A stretch of 64,000 bases of DNA from Clitopilus passeckerianus (taxonomy: Eukaryota; Basidiomycota; Agaricomycetes; Agaricales; Entolomataceae): contig CALYLX010000102.1 of assembly GCA_944990035.1 (NCBI GenBank), forward strand, positions 1-64,000. Reading direction: 5' to 3'. Below the pieces are notes generated by a model. The model did no database searches. It was not told where the DNA came from and saw nothing but the letters and a program-made list of their open reading frames with translations. Shown piece by piece: positions 62,174 to 64,000 of this stretch. Positions within the stretch are counted from its first letter, which is position 1. Each line of letters begins with the position of its first letter. The translations under genes were made by a program, and so were the position numbers.

Positions 62174-63138
62174 ATGTTTGTACCTCTACCATCCGAGAAT
62201 GTCTGCGACACTACTTCCCCGACTGCAATAGCTATAGCTCAAATGGTTTCACGTACTTGGCAGAACTTCCGACCTGACCGTCGAGATCAGGTCCCCGAAA
62301 GCATCACCTACCATCCTGATGGCACTGGCCATATCAGTGTCTCCTACAGTGTCTTCACGGTGGAAGGCACAAAAGTTGAAGAATACACACACGCCTTTAC
62401 TTGGAAGCTGGCCCGTACTGGCCCGTTAGGAATGGAGGACATACATTACGGAGCATTGTTCAATACCTTTCCGAAGTTAGAGAGGTCAACGAAAGCCTGG
62501 ACATACCATACTTGGGAAGAAGGCATGGTTCCAGCATACATACACCTCGACCTCGAGGAGAAATGTTCTTTCGATTCCGAGCCCTTCCCACCCCTACTCG
62601 ACGCCTTTATTCCGGCGAATAGGCAAGGGCTTATCCTTCCACTAGAACTTCTTGATTACATTCTTGAGCTAGCCTCCGAGACTTCAGATAATGTTACTGC
62701 CTTAAGAATGGCGAGTACTTCTCGGCGAGCTAGAGAGCTCTGTTTAAGAAACCATCGAAGAGAGTCATTCAAGCATGTCGCTGGACGATACGGGAAGTAC
62801 GGGATGGTGGGTTTGATATATTCTCCAAAGATAACAAAGCCTCAATCTACTTCCAGGCAATGTGGATGACCTGTGGTCACTACAACCCGACCTCTTCCAA
62901 GTCACCAAGTGCTATGTATGGGATCAAAGCCGCAGTCTTCAAGTTTCCACACGCTTGTGGATACGCTCCCACCGATGAACCAGACGATGATTGGAGAACG
63001 GCCTGGAGCCCGCACCAGCTCTATTACTCCTGTCGGTTACCAATGCCCATCAAAGACACCTCTCCATTCTGGCAGAGGGTGATGGGTGAGAGGTCGTACG
63101 ATGCACATCCGGAGGTTGCGAAGAAATGGACCTCATGA
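62174..63138 (+). CDS. F-box-like protein of unusual layout
   Basis: Predicted 304 residues in exons 62174-62806 and 62857-63138, with a 50-nt intron. The second half contains LPLELLDYILELASETSDNV and ALRMASTSRRARELCLRNHR, matching an F-box-like motif, but it lies at about residue 155 rather than at the N-terminus. The first half (YHPDGTGHISVSYSVFTVEG, AFTWKLARTGPLGMED) is not a known domain. The tail includes MWMTCGHYNPTSS and WSPHQLYYSCRLPMPI. The intron fits in phase, but retention plus a frame change could give an alternative C-terminus, so the 3' half is less sure. Confidence 0.65.
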
Positions 63139-63316
63139 TGACTTGGGTATTATATGTAACTAGATATCGGTATTCACCCACCAGCTAGAGGCGTTCGATA
63201 GATCGTTATCTACCAAGCACTCATATCCATGTTTGCACTGAATCTACGTTGCGATGGCACTCTCAAGGAACAGTGAACATCGAATTCTGGAGCGTCAAGC
63301 AGTTGGGAACAATGTT

Positions 63317-63929
63317 TTATTGCGTAGTCATACGTACCTGAGCTAAATGGCCTCGCAATTCAATAGTCTGCTGGGCGGCTTCCATCTTCTCTGGCACGAT
63401 AGCGGCCTTGAACCACCGAGGCCTGTGCTCAAAAATCTTGATCAGCTTTTCCATCTGTTTCCTTGAGGGGCATAGATGTCCGAGAGGTGGGTAGTTGACG
63501 AGTACGACAACAACCATCGTAATCGGCTCAGTTATATCCGCAATCGAGTCTTTGTTGAGCTCGCTGATCGAAAATATCTTGTCTCCCTGAAACGGTTCAC
63601 CAACAGCTAATTTAGGATAGATAAACTGGTACAGAGTCTGGCGTTGGGGCCGACTTATCCCGCCGTGGAGATAGTCATCTCCTTTATAAGGGATGAGTCG
63701 AATGATGAACTCCTCTGTGGCGTGAAAGCCCAAGTAATGCATCCTGTCACAAGCTGCCATGCTCCGAGGAAGTGGAGGAAAGTTGGTAAACGGATCCTCG
63801 CTGCCTTGAGCAGGAAGATGTGGGGTGCTATTGCTGACCTAGGTGGAGAGAACAGTGTTAGTCCAGGGATGAGCAAGGGAAAATACGAATTACAGCAAGT
63901 GCTTGCATGGCTTTGACGAGCAGATTCAT
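63317..63929 (-). CDS. Small protein of unknown function, intact paralogue
   Basis: Predicted 185 residues in exons 63929-63894 and 63838-63317. The start is MNLLVKAMQALA; the rest includes MHYLGFHATEEFII, KLAVGEPFQGDKIFSISELN, EPITMVVVVLVNYPPLGHL and FEHRPRWFKAAIVPEKME. No signal peptide or membrane segment is certain and I do not recognise the family. The same order of motifs recurs in the broken copy at 44147-44717, which supports that this is a real gene. A GT donor at 63337 (CAG then GTACGT) may start another intron, so the last seven codons are unsure. Confidence 0.7.
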
Positions 63930-64000
63930 GGTGAATGGTAATGGTGAATGCAAAGATCAGGCAATCTAGCCTACGTGCAATCTTGTGGCTAGATTGACTT

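Overview
The window is nuclear DNA of a filamentous basidiomycete, most likely an Agaricomycete. The genes are dense and lie on both strands. Coding regions are cut by many short GT-AG introns of about 48-60 nt. Typical fungal genes are present: the five-enzyme AROM protein, a GH12 endoglucanase, a GT90/CAP10 glycosyltransferase, a Kin4-type kinase, a Rax1-like RGS membrane protein and several F-box-like proteins. The species cannot be told from the sequence alone. Gene models were made by eye from reading frames, splice signals and family knowledge; no transcript or database search was available.

Layout: 0-1 kb carries a GH12 endoglucanase with an apparent frameshift. 4.3-9.5 kb holds four calmodulin or calmodulin-like EF-hand genes in 5.2 kb, one of them canonical calmodulin; three share a 7-nt microexon. 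10.5-11.2 kb is a beta-carbonic anhydrase. 11.8-16.1 kb is a 1422-residue ankyrin-repeat protein built largely from a two-repeat unit. 17-20 kb has a candidate cysteine-rich secreted peptide, a hydrophilic conserved protein and an F-box-like protein. 20.5-28 kb is a housekeeping block: AROM, Rax1-like, and the complex I subunit NDUFA2, the last two divergent from a 170-bp promoter.

28.8-36.7 kb is a head-to-tail array of four paralogous seven-helix membrane proteins on the minus strand with almost identical exon lengths; the fourth copy has lost one intron exactly. 37.6-43.2 kb carries a synaptobrevin v-SNARE, whose start codon appears split by an intron, and the Kin4-like kinase. At 44.1 kb lies a broken copy of a small gene whose intact relative is at 63.3 kb.

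45.5-49.9 kb holds a divergent pair of paralogues: an astacin/metzincin-like zinc peptidase with HExxHxxGxxH, and a relative in which every zinc ligand and the Met-turn segment are gone. 50.4-64 kb carries GT90, F-box proteins, a lactonase-like beta-propeller protein, Mo25, glucosamine-6-phosphate N-acetyltransferase, ribosomal protein eL24, another F-box-like gene and the small unknown gene.

The genes do not form one pathway. The best leads are the three local expansions (EF-hand cluster, membrane-protein array, active/dead peptidase pair) and the intron changes that record their history.
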